From: Sipunculus nudus
Lineage: Eukaryota > Annelida > Sipuncula > Golfingiida > Sipunculidae
Length of the DNA: 64,000 nucleotides
Direction of reading: 5' to 3'
Assembly: GCA_026874595.1 (NCBI GenBank)
Contig: CM049315.1
Span: 4,026,664-4,090,663, forward strand
Below the pieces are notes generated by a model that saw only the letters and a program-made list of their open reading frames with translations, was not told the origin of the DNA and made no database searches. The translations under genes were made by a program, and so were the position numbers. Positions 12,025-24,026 of the stretch are shown one piece after another. How positions within the stretch are numbered: position 1 is the stretch's first letter; each line of letters begins with the position of its first letter.

Positions 12025-13590
12025 ATGAAATGACACCGAATGACGTCAGTAACGCTGACCGTGAAGACGATCTCCGCCATAGACTATATAAAGCGCTTTT
12101 TGTTGGCTGCTTGGACAGCATGCTTAGAGTTCTAGGTATTAAACAGTTAGGGGTTTTAACGTTAAAATATTAAAGGTAACGGTGGCTGCTAAGGGAACAG
12201 CAAGGCCTAAAATACATAATATAACAATATTAGGCCTAACGTAAGCTAATGTTTACAGACTTGTTGAAGAAACACCAGTGCCAAATTACATGACAATATA
12301 ATGATTCTAGTCGGACACAAACAACAATGGTTTATTTCATATACCTCAAATGTCCTTCTGTCTCACACCCGAAATTGCAATATTTGGTCCCCTTTTACAT
12401 TTTGTATAGGTAAAAGCTAGATTCAAGTGTTAAGCGGAATAATACAACTGCCGCTCTCACAGACAGCTTAAGTGTAAATGTGTTGACACATACATGTATA
12501 GGTGGGAATCACAAGACGGGAACGTGAACGGACCAGAAAGAGCCAGGCATTTTCACCTTGCTCTGGTGATTTCAATGGAAGGGGTATGTTTGGTGACAAA
12601 AGGCCCATGCAGCTCTAAACATACATATCTTTTGCAGGGATAAAAAAAGTGGCCATTTCGTTATGATCTGCATGAAATTTGGTTCGTCGAGAAAAGGTGT
12701 AACAATTGGGGGCATAAATAATAATAGTTGCATTTATTTAAAATACATATAAAATAATTTTTAAATAATATATTAGAATAAACTACCTCACCATTTTTGT
12801 TTCGTTTCATGTGCATGTGCATTTATTTATTAAAGTTATAGTTGCAAATATCTAGGATTTCTCTAGGTTTTTTTTATCAGCACTACAAAGGCTAGTCCAA
12901 GCCGGCAAAAGATACATTTTCGCCTCTCATTTTGATGCATTTTTTTTTTATATAGAGTGAAATCTTACAATATTGTTATTTCACATCTTACAGCGGACAC
13001 CTATCAACGAAGACGGAAACAGAGTGTCTGGGCCTGTTTTATAGACACCAAATTTAATTTAATTTTATCTATCATGTAAATGGCGAAAAAAAACTACCTG
13101 ATCTTGAACATTATTAGGTACATGTTGCATGCATCTGTTTTGTCTTGACAAGACCCGCATTCCTGAACCATTGGACTAGAACACAGCAGGCAACCATGCC
13201 GTCGTTGCATCCAGGGATACTTTTGCATCTCTGAGGCCTCAACTTTGCACGGCCGTCACGTCAGAAGACATTCCATCCCTCACTTTATCCTTGCCTCCAT
13301 GATTCCGCGGATACCTGTTGTCGTTTGTCGACTGCCCATATTTTAATTTCGGTTTAATCCTACAAGTGAAAGGCTTCAAATACAAAATAAATAACGTTTT
13401 ATAGGGACCATGTTTACAACTCCATATTTACAAGAAAGAATATCTGATCACTAAATTACTGAGAAATGTCGATTTAATGTTAAAGCATATACATTTTTTG
13501 TATTTAATATTTAAGTATCAATCAGTTTTTGAATTTAATCAAGAAATTTAACAACAAAATATCCTTTTGCTGTGTTGTGCTTATCAGTTG
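12025..13590. other. No recognised feature; AT-rich with one GC-richer patch
   Basis: A TATA-like CTATATAAAG lies at 12083-12092 but leads to no supported gene. A GC-richer patch at 13140-13340 contains a - strand ATGGAGGCAAGGATAAA followed by a GTGAGG donor-like site, too short to call. Confidence 0.3.
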
Positions 13591-13614
13591 GTTAGTAAAA
13601 AAATCTACTATTAT

Positions 13615-13920
13615 CAGTTTGTCCCCTCAGAACGGATCCAGAGGGGGGTCCAGGGCGGCCGAACCCTCCTTTTTCAGCCACCGCAACCTTTTTAAGGCCA
13701 ATCTCTGCGGCTTGAATTCCCCTTTTCCGGACCTTGGGACCTTTCAAGACTCCGGGATACAATGAGTTCGAACCTAAGTCGAGCATATTTTCCACATAGG
13801 CCCCTACACAGAGTGGGCGCTCTGCAGGCTTAGTATATTGAGGCTGTGCCTCAGTGCTATGTTCACTCAAAAACGAATGCGCCTTTCGAGGGTTCCTTGA
13901 TCTTGACACTGCGAAGTCCC
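13615..13920. repeat. GC-rich repeat-like fragment
   Basis: GGATCCAGAGGGGGGTCCAG starts a compact GC-rich block. A weaker relative (GCAGCCCGGATTTAGAGAGG) occurs at 18390-18410. Frames on both strands overlap one another and look non-coding. The family is not identified. Confidence 0.3.
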
Positions 13921-15198
13921 ATCATTTTAAACCGGCTTCATATTCAAATATATTACCATAAGCAAATGAAACACACAGTATCAATTCAGAATAAATGATG
14001 TTCTGGAGACCCAAGTTGTTAGTTAAACATGTCCAGTTGTGTACAAGAACCCACACACAGCTAGTCTTTTTCAAAAGGTGTCAACCATTTACATAACTTT
14101 TGTATGTCCGGTTATTGAACAACGTATTAACTCTGTATTATAATTGACGGCGGTACCACTCGAGTGTGTTATACAATTCCTCTGTGGCCACGCCTCTGAA
14201 ATGCCTGTGTTTGGTCCTGAACTGTTGGGAACGATACCACTTTTGTCCCAAGTTGGTCATTGCAATTTTTACTATAAATCCTGAGAAATATTGCTTTATT
14301 TCGCGAGGGCTATATAGCTGCGCAATCTATTTGAAATACTCTAGTACTGCTAAAAAATGCATAATATGCTAGTAACAAAAATAATGAAAAAAAACCAATA
14401 CTTCTTATAAGCCAGATGGTAACTTGAGATTTTAAAGTTAAAGGTCAGTGGGTACATATAGAGAGCAGCAGCGCCAACTACCAGCAAGGCTTAAAGGGCG
14501 GGGCGGCTTGTATTACTAATGCTTATCAGAACTTATTATTGTAAATGTTTATTAACTATCACTTTTTTCTCAATAATATCAAAGACACACGAGGAAGATG
14601 GAAAAGAGATGCGTGTAACTGAATGATACTGGCTGGACAATGAAGTACTAATTTGCAAAACTGATTACAAAAAAACTTTTAGTGAAAACAATAGCACATA
14701 ATGATATCTGCGTGACATGTCACTGCAAAATAATTTTTACCGCTAGTCTTGTTTTGCTTATTAGACAGGTTTTAAACTGAATATGTGATAAAATACTTCG
14801 GTGAATGAATAAATTACAAAACTTCATTGATGAGTCTCGCATAAATAAATCCTTTCCCGCAGGTATCACGTGATATAGGAAAATGATATCTCCTTGCACT
14901 TTCAGTATTTCAGTAATAAGCCTGATGCAACGCAAATACTAAAAGTAGGTATTTGTTCTTCAAACAACGATATTTATTTTAAAAATACCGTGCAAAAAAT
15001 TACGAGAAAAACGAAGATGAAATTACAGATGTTTAAATAAATACAAGCACAATAATCGTAGCGAATTATATAGAATGACTAAATAAAATTAAACAAGCCG
15101 ATATGGAAGAGCGTAAATTACTCCCATGTTTCAGTATCCAGGTCACAAGCCTAACCACAAATTCATATTTACTTGCTTCAAATCTTAAGTCTTGATAC
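13921..15198. other. No recognised feature
   Basis: AT-rich DNA with many short frames and stops. I see no tandem repeat, RNA gene or convincing exon. Confidence 0.35.
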
Positions 15199-15219
15199 TT
15201 GGCGATAGTGGTAAGGACT

Positions 15220-15425
15220 ACTGGAAGAACTTACTTTTTCTTTATATTTTCCTACTTTTATTCTACTTTTTCTATATTTAAATTCTACTTTGTCTTATTT
15301 TATTTCTTGTTATTTTCCCACTTTTGTCCACATGTTTTTGTATTTCGATCCTTTGTCGTACTTTTTCTTCTTCTTTGCCTTCTTTTGTCCCACTTTTTCT
15401 GTGTTTCGATTCTTTATTAGCAACA
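15220..15425 (+). repeat. Degenerate pyrimidine-rich tract
   Basis: About 200 bp are almost purely C/T on the + strand, with loosely repeated CTACTTTT and CCCACTTTT words. The Phe/Ser/Tyr-rich frames it opens are low-complexity artefacts. Confidence 0.7.
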
Positions 15426-15559
15426 ATTATGAGAAGGACCAAAAGGAAAAGTCTTTAGTAGCAGAGGTAAACACAGTTAGGAATATAAGTTCAACCTTGA
15501 TATTTTGCCCTTTTTCTGGCATTTTGAGCAGTGAAATTATTCTAACCCAGATCATGTAA

Positions 15560-18380
15560 TGCTGCATATGTCGCAGAATTGACATTTGTGCGGTGTGCCC
15601 TCACAGCACTCCCTCACGACACTCCCACGTGTAATCGTGCATGATTGTTATAAAGTATAAAAAGGAAGACCTTGAAGGAATTAGATATTACTTGAACTAA
15701 ATGTCACGAAAGGTGATTATTGAAGGGAGAGGAATAAAAAAAAGCTATATAATATACAAGATCATCTGTTTAATTAACAAGATCGGTTCCATTCATTTCC
15801 AAACGTTTTTTCTCTTGATTCCATAAAATGTTTTCCGTACAATATCTGAAAGGAACGTGGAAGTCATCATATCTGATACAGTACGGTATAACGTATTTTC
15901 AAGGGCAACATTTAAATTGCACGTTTTGTATATTATTTTGTAATATACAGACCAGGGTTCGTAATACTTCGAAATGTTCAACTTTCAAATACTAAAGATC
16001 TAGTTTTGACTTGCCGCAGGAAAATTTGCCTTTCCGCTATAGACGCATCCTATCCACACATCAAACTTTCAACCACCTTTATTTTCAGATTTTTGCGGAA
16101 CGGTTAACCTGCAACGTCCTAATGGCCACTCAATCTTTTTTATATGTCCGCTCTGAATCAAGGCTGGTGAAAATTAACAATTGGCCAATAACAATTGGTC
16201 TGCAAATCACGTAGATCGGTCGCCATCTTGTTTTCTCTCATGGCGGTATCTTTCGTCAGTCCTTCAGTCTTTCTTCTCTGACGTTGTTCCTTCAAAATAC
16301 AGGGTCTGTTGGTTTTAAATTTTGTCGATTTTGGTCCATATTGGTGACTCTTTCTTCTGTCTTCTTTACATTGTACCTAACATGGCAGTTCCGTCATACG
16401 CCCGACTGTAAATATTTACCAAGAGCTGTGTATGGAGAAGTCTTGGCATTTTAGTGATATTGCTAAGAGGGACATACAGACATTTCTATGAATGAAATCT
16501 CGTTTAAACAAATACCAAACAAACGCAAACGTTTGGCAAAACGTAACAATCGATCAATGCATTCATTAAAAACGTCAGCTTCCGAATAAAAATACAAAAT
16601 ACAAAATACGATGTTGGTTTATTTTTACAATTTATTAAAAAATGTAAATAAACGTAGATAAACAGAATTACTAGTCCTTCATTAATAACAGAGCCATTTC
16701 CTGTAGGTGGCACTGATTATGGTAACTGCATGATTATTTTTACTGCAGCTAGATGTATGTAAATTCAATGAAATGTTTCATAGTAATTGTTGGCTTTACG
16801 TTCTCTTTCGTGTTTCAGAATTTTGAGACGCATGATTTACCTCTTAATATATAGCGTATTATTTGTATATATGCATATCACCTCGCATTCGATAAAGAAC
16901 TATTTTCAGAAGATGCAGCAGATGTTTAAATAATTCCACCAGAGGGCACTCATTAGAGCGTCTACCTATGGCAATGTAAAACAAACCCACTGGATCCGCA
17001 ATACAATTTATCTGGATATGCACCAATATTCGATGTTTTCCACAAATTATGTCCCAGCACTGTCAAATGTTTTGTGAAAATCCGGTATGTCTTTTTTTCA
17101 TATTGCTGGCGAAGAACATCCTCATGAGCAACATACAAACTAGACGAACAAAAGTCGAGCGCTAACCGGTACTGGTTTTCGTTGATATACCTCATTGACA
17201 ACCTTGCTTAAAATAATTGGCGTCGAGGGTAAACTGATATCTGCATTTGGTAAAAGTTTAAGCTGTAACTTGTAGAATGCGTACAGCCAATCAGACAAAC
17301 AAAAGGAAAAACGCCAAAAAAAAAACTGCGTTTATTGAACAATATGCTGGTCGATTCCTTAATTCCGGCATGCAATACACATACGGAGCTGAAGACATAA
17401 CCTCCTCGGTCGAAACAGTGAGTTCATAAAAACCAGAATTTTGGTATTAATAATTGTTAACTGTTATATGAATAATAATGACAGAATATAATTAACAGGA
17501 CAGAAATCATATTTAACAAACAAATTCAAAGTTTTGGCTCAATATGCAATCATATTCTATGCTTCTTCTTGAAAGAAAATAGGTCACATTAATTTATATT
17601 TTATGGCTACAGGGTAGAAACAAGATTTGAATCAAGCAAAATTCAGACCTTTCTTTTTTTTATTAAATAAATAATTTGCATTGCTTCCTTTATCAGATAC
17701 AATGAGCTTCATTTAAATACGTATTACCGTTATCACAGATTCATCTTTTGCAATGATATGGCTTTACCTGCGTTTTTAAAACAATGTATCATATTTTGGA
17801 AAGAAACGCCTATTGAAATAACAATTTAAGGCCGGCAAAAAGCTGGTTTGGATTGTATCATTAATATAATTTTCTCATCGATACCTTTATCCATATCAAT
17901 GAAACCATGAAAAGATTATTGTCAGTCGGATCATATCTTTAAAAATGTCCTGAACTCTATTGAAGATGATTGTTATTATCTAAAATCTCTTATAAGTTTA
18001 CTTTTTCAGAATTCTTTCGTTCCGCAGGTCATCGATAGTTATAAAACTTCTCTCAGAGGGTTTTGCATTAACTTTGCTTATATGAGGTCATATCGTGATA
18101 GGTTCTGTTGACCAGCTGAGCAATATGATCCTTTGGGCATGTTTCTTTTCTACATTCACTTCTTTTAAAGTTATTGTAAATTGAAAGTTTTATACGGAAA
18201 AATTGTCACAGTTTGCATTCAACAATCAAGTATTTTGCAATGGATCATAAAAACGAAATAAAAGTATTCATCTGTCAGTCTTATATCATTGTTATTATGC
18301 AAGTTTCAATAAAATCAGGGCAAACCTTTGTTTACTATTTTAACGGAAAAAATCCCAAATAAATTGCTCGTAGCCGACAG
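15560..18380. other. Mostly featureless AT-rich DNA
   Basis: Around 16218 the - strand has AAGATGGCGACCGATC, an AAGATGGCG start resembling YY1-type housekeeping promoters, but no exon structure follows clearly. Elsewhere I see nothing supported. Confidence 0.3.
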
Positions 18381-19134
18381 TTACAGAGGCGCAGCCCGGA
18401 TTTAGAGAGGAGGGGTTCGGCGTGTATCCTGAAATCCAGGAAATTTTATAATCAGGGACAATGTTCCAGAGATAGATTTTTTTCTGTCACTTTATAAATG
18501 GTTGCCATTGAAAGAATACATTATGAATAAAATCCGATGCAAACATGGCTTATTTGTCATGTCCTGATTTCAAATTATAATGTTAAGATATTAAGTAGAT
18601 GGTGGTAGTGGGGTAGGGTTGGAGGGGGAATGGAGTTTCTGTCCTCAGGGCTCTTTTAAGACACTGATTTCAGACACTATTTTTTTCTCAGAAAATACAT
18701 AACTAGATTAAATATGTAGGTATATAACCGGATCATCGTCAGCTACTTGCAGCAGAAATTCAGTTGGGTACATGCACGAGTTTAACTTACGAAATTAGTT
18801 CTACATGGAGACAAAGTAAACTATTCAATAAATCATGAAACTCAATACGATGTAGAAATATTCACATGAACCGTTCATATGGAGATATAGGATTTCCAAT
18901 TTATTTTTACAATGACATGTGATTCCCAATAATGTCACGACATTTAGACATGTTTTATCGCAAGAAATTGTCGAAATTAATCCTTGAGATATTAAAAAAA
19001 CTAAGAATAATAATAATGATAATATAGAAGAACATATTTTCTGTGTTGTCAAATCAATGATAACCATAATTAGAGCGCTGCCACATCATATACAAAAGAA
19101 CCATTTTTCCTTCACCAACCCTACCCTTCACATT

Positions 19135-19138
<4 letters not shown>
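18380..19138. other. No recognised gene; weak match to the 13.6-kb repeat near 18390
   Basis: Only the short GGATTTAGAGAGGAGGGGTT fragment suggests an old repeat. The rest is AT-rich and closed in all frames. Confidence 0.3.

Positions 19139-19139
<1 letters not shown>

Positions 19140-19171
<32 letters not shown>
19140..19171. repeat. (CT)n microsatellite
   Basis: About 15 CT dinucleotides follow a C-rich stretch. Confidence 0.95.
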
Positions 19172-19172
<1 letters not shown>

Positions 19173-19834
19173 ACTAGCTACAGATTACAATGTTTCCCTG
19201 AGGGATTCATGTTTTTTATTCCTCTGAAAACAAGGTGGGGCAGGCTTTGTACGTTTAGATGTGACACATCAGTAAGCCCTATGCGAATCTGCCAACTTTG
19301 TTTATTTTTAGATTTAGGGGGTGGGCGTAAATTAAACAAGATAGCACTTACTAAACATCATATAAATATGTTTTGTAAGATCAGTTATAATGGGAACATC
19401 TTTAGCATCAGTTTGGTATATCATATGTATATATATAGCTCTCATTTCCAACCCCTAAATTAAATTTACAAGGGGTTACGTTTTCAAAAAGAGAAATAAT
19501 CAGTTCAACATTGCCAGCTTTAGGGCGTTCTGTACAAAAACGCCCGCACATTTCAGCTTGACATCAGCTGGTTCCTTTAACGGTAGCACCTGAGGAACAA
19601 AATGATATATGATGCCAAATGTATATATTTTGGTGCAGGTGTATGGTTCCATAGGTGGGCCCTCCTACTACAGCAAAAGATAACAAACAGATCAGCGCCT
19701 TGATACTGTGTTCGGAGTGTCTTCGTTTCGTTTCGTATTTTGCTGCCCTTATCAAACACTGAGTGATTCATTCCTCCAAGGTAAAAAAGCTTCCGGTTGT
19801 ACAATTATTTGTTTTGTTTCATAAGACCCAAACC

Positions 19835-20661
19835 TTAATTTCCAGTGTCAGATGTCCAGATCTCGTAAGTCGGATGTCGGGACGGGACATCTCTCGTGTT
19901 ATAAGATAAGCACACCTCAGATGTCCAGATCTCGTCAGTCGGATGTCGGGACGGGACATCTCTCGTGTTATAAGATAAGCACACCTCAGATGTCCAGATC
20001 TCGTCAGTCGGATGTCGGACGGGACATCTCTCGTGTTATAAGATAAGCACACCTCAGATGTCCAGATCTCGTCAGTCGGATGTCGGACGGGACATCTCTC
20101 GTGTTATAAGATAAGCACACCTCAGATGTCCATATCTCGTCAGTCGGATGTTGGACGGGACATCTCTCGTGTTAATTTCCAGTGTCAGATGTCCAGATCT
20201 CGTCAGTCGGATGTCGGGACGGAACATCTCTCGTGTTATAAGATAAGCACACCTCAGATGTCCAGATCTCGTCAGTCGGATGTCGGGACGGGACATCTCT
20301 CGTGTTATAAGATAAGCACACCTCAGATGTCCAGATCTCGTCAGTCGGATGTCGGACGGGACATCTCTCGTGTTATAAGATAAGCACACCTCAGATGTCC
20401 AGATCTCGTCAGTCGGATGTCGGACGGGACATCTCTCGTGTTATAAGATAAGCACACCTCAGATGTCCAGATCTCGTCAGTCGGATGTTGGACGGGACAT
20501 CTCTCGTGTTATAAGATAAGCACACCTCAGATGTCCAGATCTTGTCAGTCGGATGTTGGACGGGACATCTCTCGTGTTATAAGATAAGCACACCTCAGAT
20601 GTCCAGATCTCGTCAGTCGGCTGTTGTATGGGACATCTCTCGTGTTTTAAGATAAGCACAC
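19835..20661 (+). repeat. Array of about 12 copies of a 67-69-bp unit in two blocks
   Basis: The unit runs GATGTCCAGATCTCGTCAGT, CGGATGTCGGGACGGGACAT, CTCTCGTGTTATAAGATAAG, CACACCTCA. Blocks start at 19851 and 20188, and each is preceded by the same TTAATTTCCAGTGTCA (19835-19850 and 20172-20187), so a block with its left flank was duplicated. GATGTCC and GGACATC within a unit can pair as a hairpin. Unit lengths differ by loss of GG. Overlapping frames on both strands are artefacts. Confidence 0.92.
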
Positions 20662-21250
20662 CTCCTGGGCCCTAGTTTTACTTGTGGTGAAAGGAATAAT
20701 CCAGAAACCGCAATCTTCAATTGAGATAATACAGCAAATTTATGAGATTCAAGCGAAAATTCACCATTTTGGCTTGCACGTTCTGCGTGGGGTTTTTACT
20801 ATGGCTATTTCAATATACCCTAAACTGTATAGCCCATTAACCCAAGACATGTCAATACTCCTTGAAATAATATCGCACTGGATTCTTGCATCACATTTGT
20901 TGAATGTAAGTGTCGATACTTACATTCAATGATAGTCAATAATAAGCAAACGTAAACCATGCACTCATTAATGTGCAGTTACACTATAAAAATGTTGAAG
21001 GTTTTTGACAGTTTCCCATAGTTCTTTTTACTAAAAAATTACCAACTAAGCATTTTGTAATTTCTAAGAAATTATTTCTAAGTATATAAAGAAAATATGT
21101 GATTATATTTACAATTGATAACTGAATGTATTTTTACCTACGTCGCCACTGTTAGACGACTCATTCAATTACTTGATCGAATCAGTAAAGTTTTAAAGGC
21201 TTGCATAGGATGCACAATACACCCTGACATGTAAAATCAAAATGAAAATA
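20662..21250. other. No recognised feature
   Basis: AT-rich, with an inverted pair GAATGTAAGTGTCGATACTTACATTC near 20902-20927 (a perfect short palindrome apart from the centre). Nothing coding is supported. Confidence 0.35.
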
Positions 21251-21690
21251 AAAATGGGCAACAATAAAATAATTTTATGTTATAAATTTCTTTCTTGAAA
21301 GGTGTTCATGTCCATCAGAAAAATAAATAAATCCTACATAAATAAGGCAAAAAAAAATTGAGTAGGTTTCCCATTCACTTATTTTTCAGAAATCAGTGCA
21401 GGAGAGGGATTAATAAATGTTCGTTAAAAAATTAAATTATCGGAAGACAATAAGATATTCACATAATGTTTTGCTAAACATTGAACTGGTCAAAGTACAT
21501 AAAAACGAATTGAAAATCAAGATTTTGGTATTTAAAATCATGGGTAGCAGTAAAATAATTTTATGTTCTAAATTTCTTTCTTTCAAGGTTTTCATGCCGA
21601 ATTTTATCAAACTTTTATTATTTTATTTGTTTTTTTAAAAGAAATATCCGACAGGCTGGATCTCAAAATCAGCACATTTCTACTTATACC
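21250..21690 (+). repeat. Diverged ~290-bp duplication, related to the 41.1-kb MITE family
   Basis: ATAAAATAATTTTATGTT and TTTCTTTCTT in the same order occur near 21265 and 21550. The segment AAGAAATATCCGACAGGCTG at about 21640 matches the internal marker of the MITE at 41136. No intact terminal repeat was found here. Confidence 0.5.
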
Positions 21691-22304
21691 TATAAATATA
21701 TATATAAAGTATAATTGACCCGTGCTGTGCCTGTGAAACCAGTTAACCCTTTTCTGCCCAACCGCATCCAAGAATGGCTTGTGACAGGTCAAGGTGAAGA
21801 AAACAAGGTTTGATATACACACGTATTTTATTATTTAAGAAGTGTTGCAGTCTAACCTCTCGTTAGCCTTCTGTATTGAATTCCTAATTGTAAATTTGAA
21901 ACATTAATCGGCACCAAATGAGCCCAAGAGCCAGTATTAATTAGACAGAATATAATATCACGGATGTACTCCACACAGTTAACATTTCTTACAATTGCAA
22001 TTATTAAATACTGTCAAAGGTTATGCAAACAAATCCTGGAAAAAAAAGAAATCACTGCATGTATTTTAATAGGGTGGTTTTGTGACCTTTATGAGGAAGT
22101 GTCTGTTAATAAAGTTGAACTTAATGACAAGAATATAATTTTTTTTATTTGGAGATAACCGATATTATCGGAGATAACCGCCTCCATTTTTTAATGCTAA
22201 ATTAACTAAGTATATGTACAATTGCAGAATTCTATTCCGGTTTCAGTATACGTGACAGGGCAGTATCACACGTTTCCTCTTATTTTAAAAATCTGGTGTC
22301 AACC

Positions 22305-22545
22305 AGGCCCGATGGCTTCTGCACCTGTGGGCCCTGGGTGTGTAATCGTCCCCATTGCTGGATCATACCACTGAGGTCCCCCGAGAGGTGCACTCGTCTG
22401 TTAATGAAACACGGCCGTTAGACACGGCCTTCCCATTAAGCATGCAGAGCGCTCACCCTGGGTTGGGGCCGACAGGGACCATCCTCACCGCTTCGGCTGA
22501 GATTCGAACTCTGAGAACTGACCCAGAGCTACAGAAGCCAGTTTG
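22305..22545 (-). mobile_element. Probable tRNA-derived SINE on the - strand
   Basis: Read on the - strand, TAGCTCTGGGTCAG and GAGTTCGAATCTC resemble RNA polymerase III A and B boxes, although their spacing is shorter than in a tRNA. A GC-rich body of about 180 bp follows and then AT-rich DNA. The + strand frame across it is incidental. Confidence 0.4.
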
Positions 22546-22559
22546 AACATTTTACAGTT

Positions 22560-24026
22560 AAGACATTAGTGCGAATCTCTTAGAATATCGAAATTGCTTT
22601 TTTTTTGCCTTTTGAGGCAAATGCGAGGATCGACCTGACGATTGACCTGACAGGCCAGTGGATATTTGGTTTTCCACTAAAATGCATAAAATAAAACGCA
22701 GTTCCTTGCCCCGATAGACGTTACTGGAACAGCATCTGCTGTCTTCCTCCTATATAATAATAAGCATGACGGTCACACAATCATATTTGATCATATAATT
22801 TGTTGTCAGGTGGTAGCACCTGTTGTTGGTGTTGTCATTTAGACTTGTGGAAGTCTATTTTATAGCTTTTCCGACCTTACCAGTCTACCCGCGGGGCCTC
22901 CGAAGCGCAGACCAACAGGCTACGTTCTAGCTACAATATCGTGTTAGTTTATCTTTATGAAAATGAAAGTAGTGTAGCCGTGCTACGGTGGTTCGTAGTA
23001 AATAAAGATGAAGTACAGCAGTGCTGAATGTCACACTTATTTATTAGAGTCCTGGGTGAATACAACTTACTGGTATCATGTACATCAAGTGCAGAAGCAC
23101 AAGGTCAAGATTAAGTATAAAGGTTGAAAGTGCAGGTTATAAACCAAGTTAAAATTAAAAGTAAAGGTGGCCGACACCGTGGCTGGAATGGCTTTGTGAA
23201 AACATTAAAAATAATATACCGGTATTAAATAAAGGTAGGGCTAATGAACAGTGTGAGATATGATGACTGTCATATTATTGTTTTATTACAGCTATATTTA
23301 ACCGTAAAGGTACCATATAAAAATACAAAATCTACACATGGCATACAAGATAATAAATGTCTCCCTTTACTGTGCATTTACACGATAGACCGACCACAGG
23401 AAAATATAAATGTGCATGCAGTATTATATCCAGATTAAAATAATGAGAAATATCCTGGGTAGCTAATCCCTGAGCTGAATTTCCTTAATACAGCCTTCTC
23501 ATATTTATATGCACATCATTATTCTACATCTATTATCATATGATAAAGTGTCAGTCTAAGGGAAACGAAGTACAATAAATTTAGACATATTAATAGGATG
23601 ATATTTAAACACCAGCATATCCTTTTATATAATTAATAATACTCACTGGTACTCCAAGAAAATAAAATAAAAATAAAACCATGTACCATGAATCCAGTAC
23701 TACATGACAGGAAAGAGCATCAACACCGGAATGAAGACACTATTGGTCTATGTTGATCTCGTCAATAAGATGCCCAGCTCGTAACCAAAAGGTACCATGA
23801 AAGCTCTACCCATGACGGGACAAGCCTGGGTCAACAAAACACGGAATATATAAGAAAATCCGCTAAACCACAACTGACTTGAATGCTATCAAAACAAACA
23901 CATAAATAAAGGCAATTATCTTACAACTTCTGCCGTATTATATACATAAAAGCATACAGAAAGCCCGCGGATTTTATAAATTACAAAACAAGCCAGACGG
24001 GAACATTCCATTTAATAAACTAGAAT
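22560..24026. other. No recognised feature
   Basis: AT-rich sequence with short frames only. I see no repeats of note. Confidence 0.35.

Noticed and set aside
5937-12121. Paired - strand frames at 5937-6284 and 11756-12121 as a conserved protein
   Set aside because: They translate the (CGGA)n tract and 3' hairpin of the same repeat family, so the similarity reflects the transposon and not selection on a protein.
12083-12130. TATA-box promoter
   Set aside because: A lone CTATATAAAG with no supported exon downstream is expected by chance in AT-rich DNA.
15199-15559. Phe-rich membrane-like frames
   Set aside because: They are translations of a degenerate pyrimidine tract.
19851-20661. CRISPR-like array
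   Set aside because: The units are contiguous 67-69-bp repeats without unique spacers, and the genome is eukaryotic.
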